Positions 42,501 through 54,135 of a stretch of 64,000 nucleotides of DNA are shown one piece after another. Origin of the DNA: Eutreptiella sp. 'Long Island Sound 2002' (Eukaryota > Euglenozoa > Euglenophyceae > Eutreptiales > Eutreptiaceae). Position 1 is the stretch's first letter; every line of letters starts with the position of its first letter. The stretch covers positions 23,092,486 to 23,156,485 of the forward strand of contig OZ038398.1 in NCBI GenBank assembly GCA_964036045.1, given 5' to 3'. The notes under the pieces were generated by a model. It did no database searches and had not been told where the DNA came from. It saw only the letters and a list, made by a program, of their open reading frames with translations. A program made the position numbers and the translations under genes.

Positions 42501-45500
42501 ACGACTCCCCGTGGTCACCGCGTACCGCCCCGTCCGATGTGGCGAGGGGTCGACCCCACAACGTACCGTTGGACACGTAAGCGTGTCGCGTCTGAGCCAC
42601 CGGGCGGTCTTGGGGTGTGGGTGCAATAGGGGCTACATGCAGGCAGCACTTGTAGGACACCAGCAGCACTGCAGGCGTAGAAGGTGAACTGCACCAACGA
42701 CATCACAGAGTCATGGGAGTGGGGTCGCACTTCTCTCGCACTGAAGCCCTGCCTACATCTGTGTACCTCTTGAGACCTCCGTCTGACTGCAATACACAAG
42801 CCGCTGCTGAAAATCAAAGTTCTGGGCCCTGAGGTTGAGGAACAGGTGCAGTGTTGAGATGAATGTGTCTGGGGATGCATGTATGGGACCGGGGGTCTAC
42901 GCGAGGAGTGAGTGACGTTGTCGATCTGTTTTCAGCCATACATGTATCCAAATGGTCAAAATAGGCTCAAAATGGCTGGATATTGACCATTTGAGCACTC
43001 CACAGGGTGTAGGATCGCTGTTGCGAAAAATACATTTTTGACTCAGTTGAGGATCTGGTCTCAATTTGTTCCACGGGGGTTTTTTGCCGGCCAAAATGGG
43101 TCAGAGGAGCATTAAAATGACTGAAAAACGTCTGTTTGAGCATCCTGATGGTTCTGGATTGCATTTGGTACAAGCCGTTTTAGACCCATTTTTGGTCCCC
43201 AAGTGGCCCATTTTCTTTGGCAAGGGCACCATGGGGCCCTGATGTGCAGGGATTAACCCCCCAACTGCTACTCTTTTTAGGGGTTCAAGATCGACAGTAT
43301 TTGGTACGCACGCCATCTGAAGAGCCATGGGCGGCCCGAAAATTGCTTTGCGGGGGGGGGATGGCATGGGCGCCCGGCGAAGGAGGGAGGGGGGGGTTCC
43401 AGAAATGGGCTTCCGTGCCGGGCCCTTTGTTTGGTGTAAGGACGGATGTTGCCACCAAAGGCGCCGGAACACAAATTTTGGCCCGGAAAATATTTTTTCA
43501 CAAAAAAATTTTCCCCCACATATGTGTAGTCAAAATGATCAGCGCAACGTGGGGATCATTTTGAGCCATGCGTGTTGGGGTCGGACCCCCCCCCCCCCCG
43601 GCACGGCAGGTAGGGCAGCGCCAGCCCAAACCCCCCTCCCGGCACGGTGACCAAGGAGGGGGAGGGGGGGGTTGGGCAAATGGGCTTCCGTGCCATCCCC
43701 CCCCCGCAAAGCAATTTTCTTCCCGCCATAGCATTTTTTCACTGCTGGTGTCGTTTTATGTGCGAAAATTTTAACTCTTGGTCATTTTCCCACAGCAATT
43801 TGACCTCCTGATATCTCAAAACTGCCGTTCTGTACCAAGAGCGAAGCTGGATGCTCGTGCTCCCCATCTCAGGGATTGCCAGCAGCGAAAGTTGCATTTC
43901 GACAAACCCCTTCCTCCTTTATATACTAAGGTTATATGGACAGTGTATGTGGGCAGGCGTTGGGCTGGCGGTCCATGTGTGCAAGGCTGTGCTGGCATCG
44001 TAGAATGGCGGTGTGCGCGGCCACTTCTCTGGCTGCTTCCAGGTGCACCTGCCGTTGTGGTTGTGACCCACGCGTTCACACACACGCTCGCGGATGAGAT
44101 CGACCGGCGGAAGCGCATGCGTCTGGCGCATCTCAGCGTATGTGCTGCGGTGCCTCCTGGCGTTGCGCCGTGCACTGCTTGTCGCCCGACGGCTCACTGC
44201 GGCAATGTTGAAGCCCGCCAATCCCCTTCTTTGTCTGAATATGGGCAGATGCCCCCAATGCAGGGCACAGGGGACAGCACACATTGCGAAGCATTCGTTT
44301 TGGCTGCCACCAGCAAGAGACTCCAGTTGATGGAGAAGTTAGAGCACATGATTTCTGCAAATCCCCATGCTCTAGAGATAGTACTCGACCAGCGTCGGGG
44401 CTAAAGCCGCTGCCATTATGCCCCAAGGTCGAGGTTGCGAAGCCGAGGTCTGACGGTGATGGTTGGAAATACGCCTAGTCGGGCCAACCTGCCCGCTTTT
44501 GCGCGCAAACACCATGAGACCTGCCCTAACCTCGCCAACCGTTGGCGGAGGAGGGGCTGGGTGCCATTAAGGCTTCGGCTTCAGGGGGGTGGGGTGGGCG
44601 GTTTGGTAGCTGAGATGGCACAGACCGGATTCCCGTGATTTGAGCCCCTTTTCCGGGCCTCCTCCTTCGGGGCAGCGGCTGGCGGGTTACTGCCGGCGGT
44701 TGACCCGACTACGTAGCGCAACCAGGATTTTTGTTATATTGGCGGCACTAGGAGACTGACAACCTTCTCCCTGCTTTGGTATACGGACCGGCCTCTGTGT
44801 TTTGCATTGACCCTCTGTGTGCTGTCATTCCGGAGCCACCATCTCTGTGCTGTTGTTTCTGGACAACGCTGATGTATGGTGAGCACCTTTGTATGCTATT
44901 TTGCATTGACAACCCTCTCTGTGATGATGGATGATAAGCACCCTCTGTGTGCTGTTCTAAATTGACAACCCTCTCTGCGCTGCTGTGTAAAGACCACCCT
45001 CTCCCTGTTGTTGTATCCGCGCCCTCTGTATGCATAAGGAGTTGTGAAGGATAAGGACAACCCTCTCTGTGCTGTCATGTGGAGATGTGCAGAGAGTGTT
45101 GTATAATGGCAACGCTGTTTGTGCCGTTCACCAAGGACAACCCTGGCTGTGCTGTTGTACAAGTACCACTCTCTGTGCTGCCCTATTAGCACCAGCCTCT
45201 CAGTTCTGTTGGCACCCCCAATCACTTTGCTGTTCACCCTCTCTGAGTTTTTGTCTAAGGATGCAACAGCACAGAGAGGCTCGTCCTGCAACCAGATGTA
45301 TACTAAAATGCAGAGAGGCTTGTCGGCATACAACAGCACTGAGAGGGGTGCTCATTGTACAGAGCGCACAGACCACTACTGTACTGCTGTACTACAGCAC
45401 AGCGAGTGTTGACATCATATAACAGCACGGAGAGGGGTGTCTAACGACCACCCTGTCTGTGCGGTTGACCAAGGACAGCCCTCTCTGTGCTGGTGTCTCA

Positions 45501-48500
45501 GGGCCCGCCTATCTTCGCTGTTAACCCTCTCTGTACTGTTGTATCAGGACCATTTTCTGTGCTGCTACAATGGCAAATCTCCACAATGGCAAATCTCCCT
45601 GTGCTGTAGGAAAAGGAACGCCCTTTCTGTGCTCTTGTGTGAGGGCAACCCTCTCTGTGCTGTTGTGTAAGGACCATCCTCTCAATTCTGATGTACAGTG
45701 ACTACCCTCTCTGTGTTGCTGTATCAGGATCACCCTCTCTGTGCTGTTGTGTAAAGACCTGCGTTTCTATCCTGTTGTGCAAGGAAAACCCTCTCTGTGT
45801 TGTTGTATAACGACCACCCTTTCGTGCTGTTCAGGCCACTGTCAAGGATTTTGAGGACAAAGATCCGGAAGATTACCCTCCACTGTTTGGCGAGGAGGCA
45901 ATCGTGTGCTTCCTGCAGCAGATCTGCTCGGCTTTGGTGTATTTGGCCAAGTGTTACGTGACCGTTAATGTTGCGGCCCTCACTCCAGACATCATTTTCT
46001 TCCAGGTTCATCTGCGGCCCCCTCCGCCCCTGCCCCCCCCCCCCCCAAATCTAAACAAACACCGCGTGTCACCCGCGAGACACCGGTTCTACTGCATGGT
46101 AGCCTGTCACCGTTTTTGGGACCTCTTCAGCCGATCCCACTAGCAAGTTGTTGGCACCGCGGCATGGGATCGCAGACCCCGATTTTCGCCAAACGGCATC
46201 TTCGTCCGAGTCCCTTGTTCTCATCTGTAAACAGGGGTCGGGATGACGGACGCGGCTGAAGAGCCTCTGTGCATGAGAGCCTCCTGTTCCAAAGCCATTT
46301 TCCCATTACATAGCCCATGTACATAAGACCGTCCGATTCGACAGCCCCTGTACATGAGATCCTTCTGCTCCACAGCCCCTGTATATGAGGCGGCTCTCCT
46401 GTTTCACAGCCCCTGTACGTGAGACGCTCTTATTCCACACGCTTTGCACATTAGGCCCTATTCCACAGCCCCGTGAGTGCCATGTGCAGAGGCTGTGAAG
46501 TAGGAGGGTCCAATCTTCACTGGCTGTGGAATAGAAGGATCTCACGGAGGGGCTGTGGAATGGAAGTTCCTCATGTCAAGGGGCTATGGAGGAGACGGAC
46601 ATGAACAGGACCTGTGGAATAGGGCCTCGTGTACAGTGGCTGTTGAGTAGGAGGATCTATTGTGCAGTGCTGCGGAATGATGGGTCTCATGGAAAGGAAC
46701 TGTGGGATGAGGCCGCATGTACAGGGCAGGGCAGTCCTTTAGGAACGCTTGCTTTTTTTTCGTTCTCACTACGGACGGCCCGAGGTCGCAGCCCCTGTAC
46801 CAGGGCTGTCCTTAAGACGAAAAAAGAAATCCGCTGGCCTCCGGTACACTCCAACCTCCGCAGAGCGCCAGCCGGCGAGTAACTGCGGTTGGTCATTGGG
46901 CAATTAAGCGCCAACCTCCGTTGGTTGAGTGCCGTCGGATAAACGAATGCCTGCCACCAATACAAAGAAGGATCTAAGGTACAGACGCTGTGGAACAGGG
47001 GTGTCTGGGGCTGTAGGGTAAAAGAGTCTCATGTACAGGGGGGATAGGAGGGTCACATTCTCAGGGCTGTGCAATCGGAGGGCCTCGCATTCGGAGCTGT
47101 GGAATCAGAGGGTTTTGTCTACTGGGGCTGCGGAGCAGGGGCGTGAGACTTTCTCATTGCACAGCCCCCGTACATGGGCCGCATCCATTCCACAGCCCCA
47201 GTCCACAGGACCCTCTGATTCCACAGCTCTGGATGCGGGGCCATCCTATTCCACAGCCCCTGTACATAAGACCGTACATGGAAGATCGGAAGGTCTAGTA
47301 CAGGGACCGTGGAAACCGAGGGTGCGGTGGGGACTCCGGCCCCGTGATATTCGGAGCTCCCCCTTTTCCATGAATCTGCGCCCCAAGCCCTGACCCCTGA
47401 CGTTGTGTCTCATGACGCTTCCTGCCTGTGCTTTCAGGAACGGCCCGGTTGCCCGGGGCGAACCACCCATTCCCCGTGGGACACAAATGTGCGAGTGGGG
47501 CTGTTCTCAGGGCTGACCCCCAGCACTCAAATGCACATGTCCCCCAGTGCCCTGTCGCTGCAGCACATCGGCCCCAGACTCAACACGGAGGGCAGGTCTG
47601 GGGGGCTGGCACACATCGTCAACTGCATGTTGGGTATGTCTCCTTCTAACAAGTGCTTTGCATATACGCGCGTGCGGTGCGTGGGTAAGTGCATATGCGT
47701 GTCGCGTGAGTGAGCCAGTCAGTGGGTGGGTGGGTGGGTGGGTGGAACGGAGTGGAGTGGAGTGGAGTGGAGTGGAGTGGAGTGGAGTGGAGTGGAGTGG
47801 AGTGGAGTGGAATTACGTGGGGTGGAGTGTGGAACATGAAATGTGGAGCGTGGAGCGTAGAGTCAGTGCAGTGCAGTGGAGTGAGGTGTGCTGGAGTGTG
47901 GTGAGCGGTGGAGTGCCAGTGGAGTGCCCGTGGAAGGCGAGTGCAGTGCCAGTGGAGTGCAAATGGAGTGCGGTAGAGTGACGGTAGAGTTGTGGGTGTG
48001 GAGTTGAGGGTATGGAATGTGGGGATGGGGAGGGGAGGGGATGCCTGAGCCATTCTGAGTGAGTGAATGATTGTGAGTCAATGAGTAGGCGTGAGGGTGA
48101 GTGTGAGCGTGTGGGTAAGACCTTGAGTGAGGGTCAGGGCGTGTGTGGCCGTCAGCATGCCGTGTCCTTGAGGGTGTGTGTCGTGTTTGAGCGTGCAAGC
48201 GTAACAACCAGACGGTGCACTGAGTGACCGCATCAGGGTTTCCCGACCTGGTGGATCCCACACACACAAACACACACGCACACACGCACTCCCACACACA
48301 CAGTGCAGCAATTGCAAATGAACAAATCTGCCTACGGCTTAAACAGACTTGAAACTGAAAAGAAAGGTGAGACACCAGTTTGCATGTTAAGCAACAATGA
48401 GAGTTGGAATTTGCATGCAATCGCTTGCAAGACCTCCACCCCCACAGGGCAATGTCTCCGTATTTGAAATATTGCAATCATTCCAGACTATCGCATTCTG

Positions 48501-48924
48501 GGCCATCCTGATGGATGAGACGCTTTGCAGTGGGCTACACTGAAATTCTGATTGCTCTCCATACTTTATCCAACCCCTCTGGTGGACAATGTGGAAAGGT
48601 GCCTTGGACTGAATTATCTGCAAGAGGCACCCATTCCATTCACGACGACGGCGGGGCCTGAGGGAGCCCATCGATGACATCACCGTGACAAAAGTCCAAA
48701 GCTAACGTCATGGCTTTGGCTTTGGGAGTTGCCTGCAGGCTATTTGCCACTCCACGGGCACATATGTCTTTCCAAAAAGTTCAAAATAAAGACATAAAGA
48801 CAGAGAAACCCCATTCAGATTCGGCTGGGAAAAGCAAACCAATGTGGCCGAACACACACACACACACACAGGCACACAGAGACACACAGGCGCGTGCGCA
48901 TACACACGCATGCATGCGCGGAGG

Positions 48925-48960
<36 letters not shown>

Positions 48961-50424
48961 CACACACACACAGACACACACGACCACTATGATGAAAAGC
49001 CACTAGATGGCGCTTTCACTGTCACCCTGACTCTGGTTGTTCCTCCCTTGGATACCCCCAGAGGTTGGGTTGGGGTCCGAGAGCCCGCCCAATCCCAAAG
49101 CGTGCGCCGATGGTGTGTTGCACGCTTTGGGCAGGTTTGGCCAGTGTTCCAACCCGTTCTGAACCAAGCGCCCCGTGGTCCGAAAGCACAAAAAAGTCCT
49201 CAGACAGGGGAGGGGCCCACTTCTTGTTGTCCTGCAGGAGTGCGGGCCGCCTGCGCACAGCCACTGTGGTCATGTCGTGCCTGCATGTGCTTTGTATGCA
49301 CCTATCCACGTGTGCAATGGCCAATCTGTGGGTGTGTGGCTGTGTGAAGGTGACGTTTGGCAACACGCAGCAGCAACTTTGCGTTTTGGCGGCACTTGGG
49401 TCCCGCCAATCGTCTGTCCCGGGCGGTGCGTCCGTCATGGGTTTCAGTTGGTCGGTCCCCGGCGTCCGTTCGTGTCTCCGTCCATCCATACCGCGGCGTC
49501 AATCCGTCCGTCCGTCCGGTTGTATGTTTATGTCCATATGTCCGTGTGTACCCCCCCCCCCCGTGTCCAGCGAATGCGTTGTCCAACGAACAATTCCGTT
49601 CGGATTGTAATTTTTTGGCACCCACTTGACTAGGCACCGGGTCTAGGTACCGGATTGATTAGATACCGAACGGTGTGTCCAACGAACACTTCTGTTCGGT
49701 CCGTATTTTGGAGGTTCGCTGGAAACGCGGGGGCGGGGGGGGGCTGTTTTTTGGGGGGGGGGGCGGGACGCTCTTGGGTCTGTCCCAAGCCTCGCCCTCA
49801 GCCCCATTTTCATGTCTGCTGCAACCCCAGTGTGTCTGTGCTGGGTGTGCAGTCGTGGCCTGATTTGTCTCGCAGGCGGCGTGGATCCCATCACGTACCT
49901 GGGCGACAGCATGTACAGCCAGAAGTGTGTGCGGGTGCTGAGCCACATCCTCGAGGAGCACTGGGACGCCCACGTGGCACTGCAGCAGCTGGTGTTGCTG
50001 ATCTTTGCCGACCCCCCCAAGCCGTTGGCGCCAGCCAATGAGGGTGAGGGGGAGAACTGTTCAGGTGCTACACCGTTTCTTCCCTTAGTGCCCCCATGAG
50101 GGCCTGTTGGTGGTGGTGGTGGCGGTGGTGGTGGGCACGGTTTCATCGCAGGCCCCGTAGCCCTCTTACCCAGAGGCATCTCATTCTGCACTTGAGCAAG
50201 AGTGGAAGCCAATAAATCTGCAAAGAAGCTGGGACCAATGAATCTGCAAAGAAACTGGGAATGTGCGGTGTGGCTGTGGAAGAAAAAGGTCAGCGGAGGA
50301 GACAGTAAGGAAAAAACAAAAACAGGACACACACATAGAGTGAGAGACACACAAACACACAAACATACAAACACACACACCCATACCTATACACACATAC
50401 AAACACACACATATAGACAGACAG

Positions 50425-50489
<65 letters not shown>

Positions 50490-50499
50490 CACACACACA

Positions 50500-50561
<62 letters not shown>

Positions 50562-51259
50562 CGCGCGCACACAAAGTTAGCAGGCGGCGTGGGCATACGT
50601 GGGCGCCCAAAAATTTTTCCTCAACAAATTTGGTGATTTGTGGGGCAGTGCAAGGACTGATCGGGATCTTTTACGCCTCACCTTCCTCTGTCTCTCTCTA
50701 CGCACAACATTGCTATTGCATGCCACCCACTTTGTAAATGAATTCCGCTGCGTACACGTGTGAGCGAGGCAATTTACTCATACTCTCTTCTAGTGCCTCT
50801 CACTGGCAACGTGGACCCGTTTGTTGGTTTCCGTTTATGCCAGCTGTAGGATGCGTCGTAGATATTTACTTCCATTTGAAGATTGGTGCCAAAAAATCCC
50901 AGTACAATTAATGACAACGACAAAAAGAACCCATTCATTTGCCCCACCTGCAGGAGTAAGGCCCTCTCTGGCATCCTGTCCTTCCTCAGCAGTTTCATTC
51001 CCCTCTCATTTTGCAAGTATCAACCTCCTCTGCACTGTCATTTGCAGACACCAAGGCTGAATGTGACAGCGATCGTGAGAAGAGCCTCCTGCGGTCCGTG
51101 TCTGCCTCTGCTGCCTCCAATTGTGCGCGCAGCACACACAGCGAGGGGTCCATTGACCTTGCAAGTTCCCCGACTCTCCCTCTTGCTCAAAATGACACAC
51201 AAAATGATGCAAGCAGCTCCGCTGGAGCCGTACCATATGGCGTTGCAAGCTCATCGTAG
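39571..51259 (+). CDS. Large multi-exon gene, unknown, helical-repeat-like
   Basis: Seven exons with fitting phases: 39571-39750 (phase 0 out), 42331-42403 (1), 44271-44380 (0), 45835-46005 (0), 47438-47633 (1), 49876-50043 (1) and 51048-51259 (stop TAG). Acceptors include TTTTTTTTGCAG, CTGTTCAG, GTGCTTTCAG, CTCGCAG and TTTGCAG. Fragments read [80 protein letters not shown] and [20 protein letters not shown]. These look like armadillo/HEAT-type helices. The [12 protein letters not shown] helix also resembles the alphaE helix of a protein kinase, but no HRD motif follows. The last exon is Ser-rich ([20 protein letters not shown]) and ends in serines. Introns of 1-3 kb are filled with repeats. 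The last three junctions are the best supported; the 44271 exon is the weakest. Confidence 0.5.
41040..41568. mobile_element. Mutator-like MITE, 509 bp, 10-bp duplication
   Basis: Perfect GTTAGGAACC repeats at 41040-41049 and 41559-41568 flank an element whose ends are 16-bp inverted repeats with one mismatch (AGGCTATTGCTTAGTG and CACTAAGCAATGGCCT). Duplications of 9-10 bp are typical of Mutator-like elements. The interior carries GGGT/GGGTAT microsatellites (41097-41146, 41458-41500) and G/C runs, and no gene. It lies in the first intron of the large gene. Confidence 0.75.
42940..43220 (+). repeat. Copy of the CCCATTTT/GGTCCC degenerate repeat
   Basis: Contains GGCCAAAATGGGTCAGA, GAGCATCCTGATGG and GACCCATTTTTGGTCCCC, matching the 12.64-13.01 and 61-63.5 kb repeats. 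Intronic. Confidence 0.6.
43338..43719. mobile_element. Element with perfect 29-bp inverted repeats, 382 bp
   Basis: 43338-43366 and 43691-43719 are exact reverse complements (GAAAATTGCTTTGC, a run of nine G, then ATGGCA). Near both ends ATGGGCTTCCGTGCC recurs in direct orientation. The arms could form a long hairpin, as in a MITE or a foldback element. I could not fix a target duplication. Intronic. Confidence 0.7.
44800..45834 (+). repeat. Minisatellite, about 30-base units with CCCTCTCTGTGCTGTTGT
   Basis: More than 25 degenerate units based on ACCACCCTCTCTGTGCTGTT followed by GTGTAAGG. Around 45250-45440 the orientation reverses (AACAGCACRGAGAGGG) for several units and then flips back. 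It ends exactly at the acceptor of exon 45835-46005, where TTCGTGCTGTTCAG appears to be recruited from the repeat unit itself. Confidence 0.85.
46240..47290. repeat. Second minisatellite with alternating orientation
   Basis: Units of about 30 bases built on CCACAGCCCCTGTACATGAG and its reverse complement CTCATGTACAGGGGCTGTGG. Orientation is plus at 46255-46475, minus at 46485-46735, minus at 46975-47140 and plus at 47150-47275. Blocks in opposite orientation can pair into long hairpins. It lies in the intron between exons 45835-46005 and 47438-47633. Confidence 0.85.
47748..47812 (+). repeat. (GGAGT)n pentanucleotide microsatellite
   Basis: About 13 perfect copies, followed to about 47980 by decayed GGAGTG-type repeats. 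Preceded by a GGGT tetranucleotide tract at 47723-47741. Confidence 0.95.
48855..48981 (+). repeat. (CA)n microsatellites
   Basis: CA tracts at about 48855-48900 and 48927-48981, interrupted by GCGTGCGCATAC-type sequence. Intronic in the large gene. Confidence 0.9.
49570..49715 (+). repeat. Pair of 45-base direct repeats around TTGTCCAACGAAC
   Basis: GTTGTCCAACGAACAATTCC at 49579 and GTGTCCAACGAACACTTCTG at 49674, each followed by GTTCGG and a TATTTTGG or TAATTTTTTGG stretch. The CCGAACGG...GTTCGG arrangement around the second copy is an inverted repeat. Confidence 0.65.
50328..50562 (+). repeat. Long (CA)n microsatellite
   Basis: CA-rich from 50328, with a nearly pure CA tract of about 130 bases at 50425-50560 and a few AAA interruptions. 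It lies in the last intron of the large gene. Confidence 0.95.
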
Positions 51260-53999
51260 TGTAGCTTGGGCACGCCCCAAACCCCACACGGCAACGAAGT
51301 GGGATATACCGTTCACCGTTCGTCTGCTGTCGCCCGGTCAAGGCCATGACTCAGACATAATTTGTTCTGCTGCACACAGCAAGCGCCAAAAACAAGGAGG
51401 AGGGATAAGGTGGGCAGTGCAAGGCCTGGGGTTGATGTCTCTCATGCCCTCACCATGTCTCCCTTTCCGCCTATCATCGCACCAAATGTTTGCTTAGTGC
51501 CATTTGACCATGAGTCCCACGCCGCTCATGTGCCATTCGCTGGGCTGCACCATAATAAAATGCCAAGCCCCCGACCCCAAATTTTACCTCTCCATCTGCA
51601 ATACCCGCAGGGAATGCAGGGTGATCCCGGACCCGTTGGTATGTGTTGCTGAAGCGCATTCGGTGAAGTCCCAACGCCCATGGGCCGTCGTTCATTAAAA
51701 TGGCTGGCAACCAAAGGAGGAGGGTCCCTTCCCTGGGTAGCTCAGCAGTGAAACATTTAGCTGATGCACAGGATTGTACCATATGAATCAAGTACGATTC
51801 CGGTACTTCCGACAGGCATGAGCGAATGAGGCACCTGCGGTTGCAGCACCGCTTGCCCGGGGGGGGTTTCCCCTTCTCCCTCCTCCATGGTTCACGCGCA
51901 GCCGAGGGAGCAATGGTCTTTGTTCTGCTGCTTATTCTTACCACGATACGATTTCCAGTGTGGCCCTGTTGGTTAACTAACCGTTTCTCGTTTCTCGCCA
52001 GAACCACAAACAGAAGAGGACAGGGGATTGGGTCAGAGGCCGCTCCTCCTACTGCATAGTACCCAGCCAGCCTTCATGGAATAGACGCCTCGCCCAGAGA
52101 GGTGGTTCAGAGTGCGGGTGTCGCGAATGGTTAGGAAGGCGGTAGGAGGAGTTGGCAAAACGGTTCGGAGCGGTTACTGTTGGTTACAGATTCCGCTCGG
52201 GGGTGCAGTCGAGGGCGAGAGAGGGCGTCCGGGTCTCAGGCTCAGCACACGGAGGGAGGGGCTGGCGATGCATCCCCCACTCTCCGCGTCCAATTGGTTA
52301 GGTGTGTGCCCAGGGGATCGTTGTGCACTGCCTGTTGCGACTTGTTGCGTACAGCTGCGTGATCCTGCGTCGTGCTGCATGCTGCATGATCCTGCATCAT
52401 GAGCCTGCATCTCGACAAAAATGCAGAACGGGAAACGAAGGGCATTGAGCTCTTCAACCACGGCATAACCTAGAGACTCCTACAAGACCTCACCACGCCC
52501 CCCCCGCCCCACCCAAGTAGGCAGTTCCAACCGTCATATTTCCGAAGTGACACACCCTTCTACCATACTTGGAAGCCACCACCAGCACCAGAGTCCTCCC
52601 AACCCCCCCTTCCTCCAAATTGACAAGACACCCCTACCCACAAATAGCCCCGGCAATCGCCCAGCAAATCCACTCCACTTTTATGATACACCCTCCTCCT
52701 CTCTTCTAATGTAGGATTGTGTAGGGGCATGCGAGGAAGCGCCCCATGGGCAGCTCCGCCCCATCACACGTGTATGTGTCTGCTTTTCTCCAAAAGACTG
52801 CGTGTGGTTCATTCTAGATACGCTTGCTGACAAGTCCGGGTGGAGGTGGCAGACCGTTGTTCCGCAGAGACCGAAGTCTGCCACCTGCCACTATTACCCC
52901 CCTCCCCCCTCGCCCCTTTACGGCTCCTGTTGAGCTCGAACGGCACACCGCCGGGGCAGAATGTTTGCACTCCGCACTGAAGATTAGTGCCGCGTGGGTC
53001 CTTAATCTGTTGGCACCACAACCACCACAGAGAAACAGATGCGGTGGGCCAGCACAGCGGCTTGGTGGAGCTTCATGAGTGGCGAGACGCCGATTGGCAC
53101 CACCAACTGCCAGGAGAGCAGCAGCATTCCAGGCATCCCCCTGAACCCATGGCAATGGGGCCACACATGCATTCCCGTGAACTCTTTACATGGGGGCCCC
53201 ACGTGCATCCCCCAGAACCCTGGACACTGCCCCCCACCCCCCCGCCCCCCTAACTTGACGGAGCGCTTCCTGTACCACCAGATGTGGAAAGCTGTGTGCC
53301 ATAGCGGAGGCACATGAAGGACTGGTTCTCTTGGTGAATGGCTTTGCTAGACAAGGTCAGGCTTCCAGAGGTCCCGTCCACACTGTTTTTATGCCAGCAT
53401 ACCAGCAGGATATGTCGGACCGGAATTGAAATTGTGTGTCTCGCTGGACCAGGTGCACACACCGGCTTACCCTGATGCAATTGTGCAATACCGAACCACC
53501 ACCACCACGAGAAAAGCCCGGAATGCACCATGTTCTGGGAGAATTCCAGGCATCACTTGCGCTGCATGGTAACCAACCGTTTTTTGCGGAACACCCCCAC
53601 ACACCAACAGTGCAACGCAACAGTGATGCCTGACGCCTGGTGATTCGAACTCCCAGATGTTGCATTGCCCACTGGGAAAGACTGCTTGTGAAGTTTTTTG
53701 CCGGCGCTCCTAGGGGAGTGCAAGCCGCGGCAGCAGAAGGCTGTGTACATGAGTGTGGTCCCACATATTTCTTCTCTCTTCACTCCTCGCCAAGATGTTG
53801 GTAATTCCTAATGTGCATTGGAGGTCAAACTCCTCTGCAAAAGTGTGTATTGCATTGGGTGCCGCACGGGGATTGTCGGAACAGGGCAGCCATCTTGCTG
53901 CCAAGCCAGAATATGTTTGCTAATATGTTGGATCGTTGTCCGAATCACAGGCCGGATCAGGCCTCTTTAGCATTCAGTAAGTACATTGGCACGCGCGAA
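51260..53999. other. No secure gene; weak coding-like pieces
   Basis: A minus frame at 51660-51474 (RVRDHPAFPAGIADGEVKFG, then AFYYGAAQRMAHERRG) and a plus frame near 53085-53317 (NLTERFLYHQMWKAVCHSGG) have some coding character but no definable start, splice sites or domain. A GATCCTGCRTCRTGCTGCAT repeat lies at 52360-52400. C runs are frequent. Confidence 0.35.
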
Positions 54000-54019
54000 A
54001 CCAGAAGCGCACACACAGT

Positions 54020-54135
54020 ACCACAATAGCATACACATGGCACAAAGCAGACACAGTTCACAGCAGCAATATTACAGTAGCATACACAATACCACAATAG
54101 CATGCAAAATACCACAACAATATACATGATACCAC
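54020..54135 (+). repeat. Short minisatellite with ACCACAATAGCATACACA
   Basis: Five or six degenerate units of about 20-24 bases based on TACCACAATAGCATACACAA. Confidence 0.7.

Noticed and set aside
45835-46005. Protein kinase catalytic core in the large gene
   Set aside because: The [12 protein letters not shown] helix recalls a kinase alphaE helix, but the HRD, DFG and glycine loops are not seen. I did not call it a kinase.
44800-47290. CRISPR-like arrays of about 30-base repeats with variable spacers
   Set aside because: Units are degenerate throughout, the spacers are not unique, orientation flips, there are no cas genes, and the DNA is eukaryotic. They are minisatellites.
50202-50636. 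Frames of Thr/His or Cys/Val repeats over CA tracts
   Set aside because: Simple-repeat artefacts of the (CA)n microsatellite; the same applies near 24.0 and 48.9 kb.
53630-53690. Possible tRNA with GGAGTTCGAATCACC on the minus strand
   Set aside because: Only the B-box-like part is present; no cloverleaf.
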